This document shows, piece by piece, positions 1 to 8,475 of a stretch of 64,000 bases of DNA (position 1 is its first letter; each line of letters starts with the position of its first letter). Source of the stretch: Okibacterium fritillariae (GTDB lineage Bacteria > Actinomycetota > Actinomycetes > Actinomycetales > Microbacteriaceae); NCBI RefSeq assembly GCF_900167575.1, contig NZ_FUZP01000002.1:556524-620523 (forward strand). Direction: 5' to 3'. Made by a program: the position numbers and the translations under genes. The notes below the pieces were generated by a model. That model saw nothing but the letters and a program-made list of their open reading frames with translations. It was not told the DNA's origin and ran no database searches.

Positions 1-871
1 TGCGGCAATGGGTGGTGAGTTCGCCGATACCCTCGACGGACACGGTGACCGTTGACCGGTCCCGCAAGAAGACCTGGGGGTCGCGGCTATAACCCGCGCC
101 CCCGGGGCTGCCCGTCGAGATGAGGGTGCCCGGCAGCAGCGTGATCGAGCGCGAGATCTGCTCGATCAAGATGGCCACGCTCCGCACCATGTGCGACGTG
201 TCCGAGTCCTGCATCACGTGACCGTCGAGCACCGTGCCGACGTGCAGATTCTGCGGGTCGGCGATCTCGTCGCGCGTGACCACGAGCGGCCCGGTCGGAG
301 TGAAACCGTCGAAGCTCTTGCACCTGGTCCACTGCGCCTCTGAATACTGGATGTCGCGCGCCGTGATGTCGTTCACCACCGTGTAGCCGAACACATAGTC
401 GAGCGCATCGTCGCGGCTCACGTTCTTGGCCGGCTTGCCGATGATCACGCCGAGCTCGGCCTCGTAGTCGATCGACTCGGACAGGCTGCGCGGCCACGTC
501 GTCGTGCCACCGTGCCCCGCCAGTGAGTTCGTCCACAGCGAGAACAGCGTGGGGGAGTTGTCGGTCTTCAGGTTGAGCTCGCTCGAGTGGGCCGCATAGT
601 TGAGGCCCACCGCGATCACCTGCGGCGGTCGCAGAACGGCGGATGCGTGCGTGAAACCGCCGAGCGGATAGACACGTTCGTGCTGCCACCCCGCCGCCTC
701 GACGGCCGCGCGGATGCGTGCGTCCTCGGAGTCGCCGCGCTCGATGAGCTGTTGCAGATCGACGGGGGAATCCTCGACGAGATCCTCGACGTATTGGACG
801 AGGTCGTCGTGTCGCACCACCAGCCTCGTCGTCTCGGAACGGTCGTCGGCAATGAGATGGGCGTACTTCAC
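1..871 (-). CDS. Fumarylacetoacetate hydrolase family protein, C-terminus cut by window edge
   Basis: The reading frame is open from a GTG at 871 to the window edge, giving about 290 residues with only the last few missing. The FAH fold signature is clear: GLNYAAH near residue 90, then YEAELGVIIGK, the GYTVVNDITARDIQ block, KSFDGF.P.GP and a C-terminal GIGEL. Members are metal-dependent hydrolases, decarboxylases or isomerases acting on 2-oxo acid ring-cleavage products, so the exact substrate cannot be read from sequence. The Glu of YEAELG belongs to the metal site in the family. The GTG start has only a weak, very close GAAGAG before it, so the start is less certain than the function class. 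It is divergent from the PrsW gene. Confidence 0.85.
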   Translation of the reverse strand, partial: MKYAHLIADDRSETTRLVVRHDDLVQYVEDLVEDSPVDLQQLIERGDSEDARIRAAVEAAGWQHERVYPLGGFTHASAVLRPPQVIAVGLNYAAHSSELNLKTDNSPTLFSLWTNSLAGHGGTTTWPRSLSESIDYEAELGVIIGKPAKNVSRDDALDYVFGYTVVNDITARDIQYSEAQWTRCKSFDGFTPTGPLVVTRDEIADPQNLHVGTVLDGHVMQDSDTSHMVRSVAILIEQISRSITLLPGTLISTGSPGGAGYSRDPQVFLRDRSTVTVSVEGIGELTTHCR

Positions 872-942
872 CTCTTCAGGCTATCGGGTCGGATGACCCC
901 CGTTCGGGTTTTGTGCGATTCGTTCACCCAGGCGAGAGCGCT

Positions 943-948
943 TATTCT
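943..948 (+). promoter_or_regulatory. -10 element for leaderless prsW-family gene
   Basis: TATTCT is followed by six bases and then the ATG at 955. No Shine-Dalgarno sequence is present, so the transcript probably begins at or next to the start codon. Confidence 0.55.
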
Positions 949-954
949 AGGTCG

Positions 955-2457
955 ATGACGTACCCGACCCCGCGCGACGACCCGAACTCGTCGCACGGCC
1001 GGTTGCCCTCCGGCCCACCCATCCTCAACGCGCCCCCGGGCGCGCCCTCCGCCCCGAACAGCGCCCAGCCCGAGCAGCAGCATGCCTACGCCGCCCCCGA
1101 TCGCTCGGGTCAGCAGGCGCCGCTCGCCCCACAAGAACCGCCGCTCACCCCGCGCGATCCCTACGCCACCGACGGTCGCGCCCCCGGCGCCGACGCCCAG
1201 AACGCACCGTCCTCCGCCCCCAATTCGGGGCGTTATTACCCGCCGCAGCCCGTCTATGGCGGCCCCGGGTTCACCCAGCCGGCGCGCGACGCGCAGCCGC
1301 AATACGCGCAGCCGGCCAAGGCGCCCTACTTCGTGCAACCCGTCTGGTCGCAGCGCGTCAAGCCGTCCTCCGTCATGGCCGTCCTCGCCCTGTCCGCGAT
1401 AGCCGTGCTCGGCCTCCTGCTCGGCGGGCTCATCATCTACTTCGTCTCGCAGCTCGGCGCCATGGCGGTCGGACTCTCGTTCTTCGGCGCGCTCATCCCG
1501 CTCGCCGTCGTGCTCGCCGCCGTCGCCTGGGTCGACCGGTGGGAGCCGGAACCCCGTCTCGCGCTCGTCTTCTCGTTCCTGTGGGGTGCCGCGGCCGCAG
1601 CATCCATGGCCCTGCTCGTCGGGCTCGGGGTCGAGGTCGCCGCCTATCTGGCCACGGGCTCCGGTCCGGGTGCGTTCTTCTCGGCCGCCATCCAGGCACC
1701 CGTCGTCGAAGAGATCGCCAAGGGTCTCGGCATCCTCATCGTGTTCTATGCCGCGCGCCGCCACTTCGACGGCCCGCTCGACGGCATGGTCTATGCGGCC
1801 GTCATCGCCGCCGGGTTCGCCTTCACCGAGAACATCCTCTACTTCGCGCAGGCGCTGTGGGATGGCGGCTTCAGCGGGTTGAGCGTCACCTTCGTGCTGC
1901 GCGCCGTGCTCTCGCCGTTCGCGCACGTCATGTTCACGACCATGACGGGTCTCGCCCTCGGTTTCGCCGCCCGACGTTCCACGTCTCTCGGCGCACTGCT
2001 CTACTTCCTGGTCGGCCTCGTGCCGGCCATTTTGCTGCACGCCCTCTGGAACGGTGCGCTCTTCTTCATCGACTCCCTCGGCAGCTACATCGTCTACTAC
2101 CTGCTCGTGCAGGTGCCGCTCTTCGCGGGCGCGGTCACGCTCACGGTGCTGGTGCGCCGCCACGAGATCAAGCTCACGCAGGCACGACTCAACGAGTATG
2201 CGGCCGCCGGCTGGTTCACGCCCGCCGAGGTCACGATGCTGGCCACCTGGTCGGGTCGCCGCCGCGCCCGCGCCTGGGCCGCGACGCTTCCGGGCGACAA
2301 GGGTAAGGTCATGCGCCAGTTCGCCCGCGACGCCACGCGCCTCGCCTACACGCGCCAGCGCATCATCACGGGCCGCAACCACCTGGTCAACCGCCGCACC
2401 GAACAAGAACTCCTCGCCGCGGTCACCACCGACCGCGCGGTCCTTCTCGGCCCCTAG
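955..2457 (+). CDS. PrsW family intramembrane metalloprotease
   Basis: A 500-residue protein. The first 115 or so residues are Pro/Gln/Ala-rich and probably disordered; the rest is a polytopic membrane domain. The PrsW motifs are present: EEIAK at about residues 252-256, FxxxEN at 288-293, and HALWN near 362. PrsW of Bacillus cleaves the anti-sigma factor RsiW inside the membrane, and the fold belongs to the CAAX-protease/PrsW clan. The natural substrate here is unknown because no anti-sigma factor gene is adjacent. A charged cytoplasmic tail of about 90 residues follows the last membrane segment. The ATG is chosen because of the -10 element at 943-948; an upstream in-frame start at 913 lies before that promoter. 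Confidence 0.88.
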   Translation: MTYPTPRDDPNSSHGRLPSGPPILNAPPGAPSAPNSAQPEQQHAYAAPDRSGQQAPLAPQEPPLTPRDPYATDGRAPGADAQNAPSSAPNSGRYYPPQPVYGGPGFTQPARDAQPQYAQPAKAPYFVQPVWSQRVKPSSVMAVLALSAIAVLGLLLGGLIIYFVSQLGAMAVGLSFFGALIPLAVVLAAVAWVDRWEPEPRLALVFSFLWGAAAAASMALLVGLGVEVAAYLATGSGPGAFFSAAIQAPVVEEIAKGLGILIVFYAARRHFDGPLDGMVYAAVIAAGFAFTENILYFAQALWDGGFSGLSVTFVLRAVLSPFAHVMFTTMTGLALGFAARRSTSLGALLYFLVGLVPAILLHALWNGALFFIDSLGSYIVYYLLVQVPLFAGAVTLTVLVRRHEIKLTQARLNEYAAAGWFTPAEVTMLATWSGRRRARAWAATLPGDKGKVMRQFARDATRLAYTRQRIITGRNHLVNRRTEQELLAAVTTDRAVLLGP

Positions 2458-2501
2458 CCCGGCTCACCCACCCTCGCGAGGCAGATCGTGGGCTAACACA
2501 G

Positions 2502-2551
2502 ACTCATCGCCCGGTGCTGCGGCACTGCCTGCAAGTCTCCCGGGCGACGAG
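2502..2551 (+). terminator. Candidate hairpin downstream of the PrsW gene
   Basis: Arms 2502-2514 and 2539-2551 pair over 13 positions with one A-C mismatch and a loop of 24 bases. There is no U tract, and the long loop makes it a weaker terminator call than the others in this window. Confidence 0.35.
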
Positions 2552-2645
2552 TTATGTTCTCAGAATGCTCCCGTCGCGCCAGAAATGCAACACTTTTCTG
2601 GCGATCGGATGACGCGCCGCCCCGCCCGCCGGGACCGCCCCGTTT

Positions 2646-2674
2646 TTGACTCCCGAGCCCCGCTCGGCTTGGAT
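2646..2674 (+). promoter_or_regulatory. Promoter for leaderless FKBP gene
   Basis: TTGACT at 2646-2651 and TTGGAT at 2669-2674 are separated by 17 bases. The -10 ends six bases before the ATG at 2681. Confidence 0.55.
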
Positions 2675-2680
2675 GGTTGC

Positions 2681-3055
2681 ATGACTGATTCTGCGAAGAG
2701 CAAGCCCGAGATCGAAGCCCCCTCCGGCCCCGCGCCCGAGACCCTCGAGGTCGTCGACCTCATCATCGGCGATGGTGACGAGGCGGCCGCGTCCTCCACC
2801 GTCGACGTGCACTACCTGGGCGTTGCCTACGACTCCGGCGAGGAGTTCGACTCCTCGTGGAGCCGCGGCCAGTCCATCAACTTCCCCCTGCGCAACCTCA
2901 TCGCCGGCTGGCAGGAAGGCATCCCCGGCATGAAGGTCGGCGGGCGCCGCCAGCTCACGGTTCCGCCGCACCTGGCCTACGGCCCGGCCGGTGGGGGACA
3001 CCCGCTCTCGGGCGAGACCCTCATCTTCGTCATCGACCTGTTGGGTGTGAAGTAA
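2681..3055 (+). CDS. FKBP-type peptidyl-prolyl cis-trans isomerase
   Basis: A 124-residue cytoplasmic FKBP domain protein. A Pro/Glu-rich lead of about 20 residues is followed by one FKBP domain with VDVHYLGVAYDSGEEFDSSW, INFPL, GWQEGIPGMKVGG and the C-terminal LIFVIDLLGV strand. The family isomerises prolyl peptide bonds and acts as a folding helper. There is no signal peptide. The start is set by the promoter six bases upstream. The stop lies 3 bp before the TTG of apt, so the two genes are probably cotranscribed. Confidence 0.93.
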   Translation: MTDSAKSKPEIEAPSGPAPETLEVVDLIIGDGDEAAASSTVDVHYLGVAYDSGEEFDSSWSRGQSINFPLRNLIAGWQEGIPGMKVGGRRQLTVPPHLAYGPAGGGHPLSGETLIFVIDLLGVK

Positions 3056-3058
3056 CCC

Positions 3059-3580
3059 TTGACCGTCGAAGAGATGGTGCTCTCGCTGAGTGACACCATC
3101 CCGGACTTCCCGAAGCCGGGAATCCTGTTCCGCGACCTGACCCCCGTGTTCGCCGATGCCGACGCTTTCCGCGCCGTCATCGACGATCTGGCGGGCCGCT
3201 TCGCGGGGCGGTATGACGCGGTGGCGGGCGTCGAGGCGCGCGGCTTCTTGCTGGCCTCGGCGTTGGCCTATGCATCCCACACGCCCCTCGCGATCGTGCG
3301 CAAGGCCGGAAAGCTCCCGGGCGAGGTGCTGAGCGAGGACTACGGCCTCGAATACGGTGCCGCCACGCTCGAGATCCGCCCCGGGCAGTTGCCGCAGGGT
3401 TCGCGCGTGCTGATCCTCGACGATGTGCTCGCCACGGGCGGGTCGTCGAATGCGGCGGCCACGCTCATCGAGCGCGCGGGCTACGTCGTCGCCGGCATCG
3501 GGCTCGTGCTCGAACTCGACGGCCTCGGCGGCCGCCAGGTGCTCTCCGACTACGACGTTTACTCGATCGTGGCCGAATAG
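3059..3580 (+). CDS. apt: Adenine phosphoribosyltransferase
   Basis: Converts adenine and PRPP to AMP in purine salvage. The 173-residue protein shows the Apt hallmarks: IPDFPKPGILFRDLTP near the N-terminus, VEARGF, and the PRPP-binding loop VLILDDVLATGG. Length is normal for the family. The TTG start directly follows the FKBP gene; an in-frame ATG at 3074 with GAAGAG just before it is a possible alternative that would remove five residues. The bidirectional terminator at 3631-3670 follows. Confidence 0.93.
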   Translation: MTVEEMVLSLSDTIPDFPKPGILFRDLTPVFADADAFRAVIDDLAGRFAGRYDAVAGVEARGFLLASALAYASHTPLAIVRKAGKLPGEVLSEDYGLEYGAATLEIRPGQLPQGSRVLILDDVLATGGSSNAAATLIERAGYVVAGIGLVLELDGLGGRQVLSDYDVYSIVAE

Positions 3581-3630
3581 CCCCGACAGCAAGAGCAACA
3601 CGCACAGCGAGCACGACAGACACGCTCCAC

Positions 3631-3670
3631 ACACGAAACGCGCCGCCCCGAGGGACGGCGCGTTTCGTGT
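3631..3670. terminator. Bidirectional hairpin between apt and the DUF1304 gene
   Basis: A perfect 15-bp stem (3631-3645 with 3656-3670) and a 10-base loop lie between two convergent genes. No U tract follows on either strand. Confidence 0.8.
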
Positions 3671-3698
3671 GTCACGGCGCGAAGAGGAACGCGGGCGG

Positions 3699-4106
3699 TC
3701 AGACGAGACCGGGATTCAGCCATCCGACGATGTAGAGCACCACGGTGATGAGCGGCAGCGTGCCCTGCACGATGGCCGGCTTGATGCGGCCCGGGCCCGT
3801 GGTGGTGAGAACGATCGCGGCGGCGAGCATGCATGCGACGGAGAACAGTCCGATCGCGAATCCGGCCTGCTGCACGCCCACGCCATAGAGGATGCCGCCG
3901 AGCAGGGCGCCGACCGCGAGGAAGAGGTTGTAATACCCCTGGTTGTACATGAGCGCCTTGACGGCGGGCTGGTCGGCCTCCTCCTGCGACGACAGGCCGA
4001 AGCGGCGCCAGACCGTCGGGCGGGAGAACGCATACGACTCCCAGTAGAAGATGACGATGTGCAGAACGGCCGACAGTGTCGCCGCGATAGTTACCAGGAT
4101 CACCAT
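3699..4106 (-). CDS. DUF1304 family small membrane protein
   Basis: A 135-residue protein with four predicted hydrophobic segments. The family pattern is clear: an N-terminal helix followed by VLHIVIFYWES, then KALMYNQGYYNLFLAVGALLG, and a last helix ending GWLNPG. The family is widespread in bacteria and has no established function. A longer frame reaches 4145, but its extra residues are polar and unlike the family, so the ATG at 4106 is preferred. It runs divergently from the LLM flavoprotein gene. Confidence 0.85.
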   Translation of the reverse strand: MVILVTIAATLSAVLHIVIFYWESYAFSRPTVWRRFGLSSQEEADQPAVKALMYNQGYYNLFLAVGALLGGILYGVGVQQAGFAIGLFSVACMLAAAIVLTTTGPGRIKPAIVQGTLPLITVVLYIVGWLNPGLV

Positions 4107-4225
4107 GCCCCGAGCGTAGGACGCCCGGGTGCCGCGCGTCACCACGCCGCGCCGCTCTCATTTCGGCCGATCCGGGAATGGAGCGGCCTCGCCGGCGTTG
4201 TCTCTACGGTGAGAAAGGATGTGCG

Positions 4226-5275
4226 TTGAAACTCTCCGTACTCGACCTGGTGCCCGTTCGCACCGATCAGAACTCCTCAGAGGCGATCGCCGCGTCGATC
4301 GGGCTGGCTCAGGCCGCCGACCGTCTGGGGTACACCCGCTACTGGGTGGCCGAACACCACAACATGGCGTCCGTCGCTTCGACCAACCCGCCCATCATCA
4401 TCGCGATCCTGGCGTCGCGCACCGAGCGCATTCGTGTGGGGTCGGGCGGCGTCATGCTGCCGAACCACGCGCCGCTCGTCGTGGCCGAGCAGTTCGCCGC
4501 TCTCGAGGCCGTCGCACCGGGCCGCATCGACCTGGCCCTCGGCCGTGCCCCCGGCAGCGATCCCCTCGTCACGGCGGTGCTCAACCGCTCGGGCGCCACG
4601 TCCGATGTCAACGCGTTCCCCAACTCGGTCGGCGACATCATCGCCCTGCTCTCGCCCGAGGGTGCCACGGTGCGCCTGACGTCCGGTCAGGAGTACGGCC
4701 TCAAGGCCACTCCGCGCGCCACGAGCGTTCCGGATGTCTGGCTGCTGGGTTCGAGCGACTACTCGGCGCAACTCGCCGCATCGATGGGACTGCCCTACGT
4801 GTTCGCGCACCACTTCAGCGGCGAGGGCACCGAGCGCGCGCTCGACCTCTACCGCTCGCAGTTCCGCCCGTCCGAGTTCCTCGAGGCTCCGCGCACGTTC
4901 TTGACCGCCAACGTGGTCGCCGCCGACACGGCCGACGAGGCTTCCCTCCTGGCGCTCCCGCAGATGCAGCAGATGGCGCGCCTGCGCACCAACGACCCTC
5001 TCGGCGCCCTGCTGACGGTGGAGGAGGCGCTCGCCGCCGACGTCACCGACCTGCAGAAGGAGTTCGTCGAGCGCATGCGCGGCACCTGGATCGTCGACGA
5101 CGGTGCCGGTGCGGCCGCGCGCGTGCGCCAGCTGGGCGAGCGCTTCGGTGTCGACGAGGTCATGGTCTCGCCGGGTGCCTCGGCGCGCCAGGGCACCGCT
5201 TCGGATGCCGCGCCCGCCCGCATCCGCACGCTCGAACTCCTGGCCGAGCAGCTGCTCACGAGCGACGCGGCCTGA
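4226..5275 (+). CDS. LLM class flavin-dependent oxidoreductase (luciferase-like)
   Basis: A 349-residue TIM-barrel monooxygenase-like protein. It begins KLSVLDLVPV and has RYWVAEHHNM, the VASTNPPIII and IRVGSGGVMLPNH strands, and DLALGRAPGSDP, which matches the MsnO8-type subgroup of luciferase-like proteins. These use FMN or F420; the substrate cannot be told from sequence. The start is TTG at 4226 because AAAGGA lies seven bases upstream and family proteins start at this point. A strong terminator follows. Confidence 0.88.
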   Translation: MKLSVLDLVPVRTDQNSSEAIAASIGLAQAADRLGYTRYWVAEHHNMASVASTNPPIIIAILASRTERIRVGSGGVMLPNHAPLVVAEQFAALEAVAPGRIDLALGRAPGSDPLVTAVLNRSGATSDVNAFPNSVGDIIALLSPEGATVRLTSGQEYGLKATPRATSVPDVWLLGSSDYSAQLAASMGLPYVFAHHFSGEGTERALDLYRSQFRPSEFLEAPRTFLTANVVAADTADEASLLALPQMQQMARLRTNDPLGALLTVEEALAADVTDLQKEFVERMRGTWIVDDGAGAAARVRQLGERFGVDEVMVSPGASARQGTASDAAPARIRTLELLAEQLLTSDAA

Positions 5276-5296
5276 TCCGTCGCACTGCACACGCAT

Positions 5297-5332
5297 GAAG
5301 AAGGGCCCCGGATGATTCCGGGGCCCTTCTTC
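5297..5332 (+). terminator. Terminator after the LLM oxidoreductase gene
   Basis: A perfect 15-bp stem (5297-5311 with 5318-5332) and a six-base loop lie between convergent genes, so it can serve both strands. Confidence 0.85.
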
Positions 5333-5379
5333 TGTGTCCGATGCTCCTCGATGTCGGGGAGCGCGGGGTGACCGGTGGG

Positions 5380-6192
5380 TCAGAACCCGCCGAAGTCTCC
5401 GCCGCCGAAGTCGCCGCCGCCACCGAAGTCGCCGAAGCCGCCTCCGCCGAAGTCTCCGCCGCCGTCGGCCGAGATCGTGTCGGCACCGGGGTCGCCGCCC
5501 GCGTCGGATCCGGCGCCCGAGTCGGCCCCGGCATCCTGCGAGCCGTCGCCCGAACCGTCCTGTGAGCCGTCACCCGAGCCATCGCCCGCCGCATCGTTGC
5601 CGCCCATGTCGTTCGGCAGGAACGCGGACATCAGCGCCGAGGCCACGAAGAAGCCGGCCACCGTGCCCATCAACGAACCGGCGAACATGCTGCCCATGCC
5701 GGGCCCGCCGCGACCGCCCTGGTTCGAGAACGAGCGCTCGAGTGTGCCGGGCTGACGCATCTCGGATCGCGTCGCCGACGAGGCAAGAGCCGCGGGGGAG
5801 TCGTCGCGCGGGGCGTCACCCTGCGGCGCGTTCTGGCTGAGCTCCTGGAACACCTGCTGGCGCTGCTCGTTCGTCAGCTTGCCGAACGCCTCGCGGTGCA
5901 CCTCTTCGATCTGCTCGGGGGGAGCCGTGCGCAGCAGGTAGCGGTAGCGCTCGATGGCGATCTCGTCCTCGCTGCGAGCTTGGCCGTTCTGGCCAGCGCC
6001 GTTCTGCCCGGCGCCCTGCTGACCGGGGTTCTGCGGCCCGCCCTGCGGCGCGTAGCCGCCCTGCGGCTGATCGTAGGACTGCTGCCCGTAGCGGTACTGC
6101 CCCTGGCCGTACTGCCCGCCGGGGTTTTGCTGATTCTGCGGGTTCTGCTGGTTCGGTTCTTCGCGTCCGAGAAGTCGGTCGAGGAATCCCAT
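5380..6192 (-). CDS. Gln-rich/Gly-rich low-complexity protein with one membrane segment
   Basis: A 270-residue protein of unknown function. The order is: a short conserved N-terminus MGFLDRLLGRE; a Gln/Asn/Gly/Tyr-rich tract (about 12-72); a charged helical module (about 74-115, with IERYRYLLRTAPPEQIEEVHREAF and an LTNEQRQQV segment); a linker; a Gly-rich hydrophobic helix (about 160-190, GSLMGTVAGFFVASALM); a Gly/Asp/Ser tract; and a tail of GGDFGG repeats. Similar actinobacterial proteins are sometimes labelled cation-transporting ATPase, but no ATPase motif is visible. The helical module followed by a membrane segment suggests membrane attachment, with flexible arms at both ends. The gene is divergent from rpsO. 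Confidence 0.75.
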   Translation of the reverse strand: MGFLDRLLGREEPNQQNPQNQQNPGGQYGQGQYRYGQQSYDQPQGGYAPQGGPQNPGQQGAGQNGAGQNGQARSEDEIAIERYRYLLRTAPPEQIEEVHREAFGKLTNEQRQQVFQELSQNAPQGDAPRDDSPAALASSATRSEMRQPGTLERSFSNQGGRGGPGMGSMFAGSLMGTVAGFFVASALMSAFLPNDMGGNDAAGDGSGDGSQDGSGDGSQDAGADSGAGSDAGGDPGADTISADGGGDFGGGGFGDFGGGGDFGGGDFGGF

Positions 6193-6299
6193 GTCGGTGG
6201 CCCTTCAGCTATGAACGAGGTATGTTCACACGAGCCTAGGCACGCGGCATCCCGGATGTCTGTGCCCCCACTGTGAGAGCACTGGCAGCGCCCAGCCTC

Positions 6300-6308
6300 T
6301 GATAGACT
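6300..6308 (+). promoter_or_regulatory. Candidate extended -10 promoter of rpsO
   Basis: TGATAGACT is an extended -10 (TGN plus TAGACT). About 90 bases of leader follow before the rpsO ATG. That leader can fold and could house S15 autoregulation, which is known for rpsO in other bacteria. No convincing -35 was found. Confidence 0.4.
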
Positions 6309-6399
6309 CGCTCAGTTGCCGTCTGAACGGCCGCGGATAAAGAGAGCCACAGCATCCCGCTGGTAGGCACCGCGCAACGAGAGAAAGGGGATCGGCTCT

Positions 6400-6669
6400 A
6401 TGGCACTTAATGGAGAAGCTAAGAAGGCGATCATCGAAGAATATGCGACCCACCCTGGCGACACCGGTTCCCCCGAGGTTCAGGTAGCCATCATGAGCGC
6501 TCGAATCAAGGAATTGACCGAGCACCTCAAGGAGCACAAGCACGACCACCACTCGCGTCGTGGCCTGCTTCTGCTGGTTGGTCAGCGCCGTCGTCTGCTC
6601 GGCTACCTCGCCGACGTCGACATCGCCCGCTACCGTACGCTCATCGAGCGTCTCGGACTGCGCCGCTAA
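6400..6669 (+). CDS. rpsO: 30S ribosomal protein S15
   Basis: An 89-residue S15 of standard length. The family signature is present: [14 protein letters not shown], then [30 protein letters not shown]15 binds the central domain of 16S rRNA and nucleates assembly of the small-subunit platform. A strong AAAGGGGA ribosome-binding site precedes the ATG. rpsO and pnp are neighbours in many bacteria; here they are separated by a minus-strand acyltransferase gene. Confidence 0.98.
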   Translation: MALNGEAKKAIIEEYATHPGDTGSPEVQVAIMSARIKELTEHLKEHKHDHHSRRGLLLLVGQRRRLLGYLADVDIARYRTLIERLGLRR

Positions 6670-6726
6670 TTCTCGTCAGAGAACGAAGGCGTTGCGGGTC
6701 TCTTCGCTGAGACCGCGATCTTCTTC

Positions 6727-6762
6727 ACGAATGGCCGTCACCTTCGGGTGGCGGCCATTCGT
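6727..6762 (+). terminator. rpsO terminator with UUCG loop
   Basis: A 16-bp stem (6727-6742 with 6747-6762, one G-U pair) is closed by a TTCG tetraloop. There is no U run after it. Confidence 0.85.
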
Positions 6763-6798
6763 CGTTCCCGCCGCAGGTCCCGGGCGCGCACATCGTCA

Positions 6799-6849
6799 CC
6801 GCCGAGTCCGCCGCCGAGTCCGCCGCCGAGCCCGCCGCCGAGCCCGCCA
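6799..6849. repeat. 12-bp tandem repeat, about four copies
   Basis: The unit GCCGAGTCCGCC, with a T/C variant position, is repeated in the non-coding gap between rpsO and the acyltransferase gene. No protein function is implied. Confidence 0.8.
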
Positions 6850-6887
6850 CCGGGCGCGCGCATGCGGTCGTTGCACTCGTCACCGGT

Positions 6888-8024
6888 TCACGGCGTGCGG
6901 CGAGACCCCGTCGGGTCGGTGCGCGACGGCCCCACGCGCTCCTCGTCGGCCGGGCGCACGAACAACCAGCGCGGTTTCGGTTCGATGAGCGGCCGGAACA
7001 CGCGGCGCACGGGCGCGGTCGACAGAACGACGGCGATGCCCACGGCCGCGACGAGCATGATCACGAGCCAGACATCTGGATCGAGCCCCTGCCGCAGCAT
7101 CCCGGATTGTCGGATGGGATAGAGCACGAAGCTGTGCAGCAGGTAGACGTACATGGTGGCCTGCCCGAACCCCGTCATCCAGGTCTGGCGCCGCGGCACG
7201 AGCACGAAGAACGCCGCGCTCATTAGCACGGCGAGGGAGATCAACCCGAGTCTCACGAGCCCGGCCCACCACACGCCCTCGCCGAGACCCTGATACGAGT
7301 CGTCGTAGAAGAACCACAGCCGCAGGTCGATGTCCCGCCACACGTCGATGAAGGCGACGAACACGGCCGCGAGCGCCGCGAAGAGGCCGAGCGCCACCGC
7401 ACGCACCGGCCAGGTCTGCCGCTCGGTCACGCGCCACCGGTCGACGAGCTTCCACGACCGCAGTTTCCAGCCCAGCACGAAGAACGGCAGGATGCCGAGC
7501 GTGCGGCTGAGCGAGAACGTACTGTCCACGTTGTCGAGATAGCCGACGCCCACCGAGACGACCACGGCCCAGAGCAGAGGCCACCGGATGAGCGCGAGAT
7601 ACGGCAGGATCAGCCGGAAGATGCCGAGCGCCAGCAGGAACCACAGCGTCCACGACGGCTGCGTGGGGTTCACGTTGAGCTCGCCCTCCACCCCGAACTG
7701 CACGAGCGTCCAGATGCTCTCCATGATCAGATACGGCAGCAGGATGTCGGTGATCACGCGCGCCATCTGCCGCCGCCCGGGCGGGTCCGACTTCGAGAAG
7801 TAGCCGCTCACGATCGCGAACGCGGGCATGTGGAACGCGTAGATGAGCAGATAGACCGTGAGTGCGGCATCCGAATCTTCGGTCAGGCGCTGGATGCCGT
7901 GGCCCATGACGACCAGCACGATGCAGGCGAACCGCGCGTTGTCCCAGAACGGCACGCGTTTCTTCTGAGGGCGGGCGGCGGATGGCGTGGCGCCCGGCTC
8001 GGTCTCGTCGGGGGAGAGCGTCAT
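6888..8024 (-). CDS. Acyltransferase 3 family membrane protein (fucose 4-O-acetylase-like)
   Basis: A 378-residue protein with about ten membrane helices after a cytoplasmic lead of 25 residues. VPFWDNARFACIVLVVMGH and the later AFHMPAFAIVSGYF are typical of acyltransferase 3 proteins, where the first His and the HMPAF region line the active site. Members O-acetylate sugars of polysaccharides, teichoic acids or glycolipids; the acceptor here is unknown. Charged residues from about 345 form a cytoplasmic tail. It has no obvious operon partner and is divergent from the pnp leader. Confidence 0.82.
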   Translation of the reverse strand: MTLSPDETEPGATPSAARPQKKRVPFWDNARFACIVLVVMGHGIQRLTEDSDAALTVYLLIYAFHMPAFAIVSGYFSKSDPPGRRQMARVITDILLPYLIMESIWTLVQFGVEGELNVNPTQPSWTLWFLLALGIFRLILPYLALIRWPLLWAVVVSVGVGYLDNVDSTFSLSRTLGILPFFVLGWKLRSWKLVDRWRVTERQTWPVRAVALGLFAALAAVFVAFIDVWRDIDLRLWFFYDDSYQGLGEGVWWAGLVRLGLISLAVLMSAAFFVLVPRRQTWMTGFGQATMYVYLLHSFVLYPIRQSGMLRQGLDPDVWLVIMLVAAVGIAVVLSTAPVRRVFRPLIEPKPRWLFVRPADEERVGPSRTDPTGSRRTP

Positions 8025-8188
8025 GACTCCTCGTTTCGGTCGGCACCAAACCTATCGCGACGTGCACCGCCCGGCCCCGCTGTTCGGCCCGTGAAAACGC
8101 GTCACGGCACGCCCGGCCCGAGCCCCCGGCATCCGCCCGTTCCTGAATGCAATATGTGCGCCTCCGGTGCAAACGAACCCTTCTCTGG

Positions 8189-8194
8189 TAGAAT
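8189..8194 (+). promoter_or_regulatory. Candidate -10 for the pnp leader transcript
   Basis: TAGAAT lies about 60 bp before the structured leader RNA. The best -35 at 17-bp spacing is poor. Confidence 0.4.
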
Positions 8195-8249
8195 TTCGAT
8201 GTCCGTTCACCTGTGATCGGGCGTGAGTAACACGGAGCAGGCCGGCAGG

Positions 8250-8352
8250 AAGCTGGTCCTCGGTGGTGAACTCCCTTCCCTCGGTCGACAGAGCTGGTCC
8301 CCAGATCCGTTCGATGCGCGCGGGATGGTGGCTTTCTACTGGAGATCAGCCA
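8250..8352 (+). ncRNA. Actino-pnp-like structured leader of pnp
   Basis: A conserved RNA motif named Actino-pnp is known in the 5' leaders of actinobacterial polynucleotide phosphorylase genes. The sequence here sits in the right place and contains the ctggtcctcggtggtg block that I associate with that motif. The outer helix can form between 8252-8258 (gctggtc) and 8344-8350 (gatcagc) with one G-U pair. Leaders of pnp are generally sites of autoregulation through cleavage. Assignment is from memory and position. The 63-codon ORF that overlaps it (8223-8411) is not considered real. Confidence 0.65.
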
Positions 8353-8475
8353 AGTCCCAAAAGTTCGGCGACTTGAGTACGTACTGCCTGTTCCTGCTTT
8401 GGTATGTCTGAATCGGGCGCGAATGACCGCGCCCCCTGCCGCGTGAACCCGCGGCACCAACGTAAGGAGTGACCT

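Noticed and set aside
8223..8411. A 62-residue open frame before pnp
   Set aside because: It lies across the structured leader RNA, has no ribosome-binding site and shows no family features.
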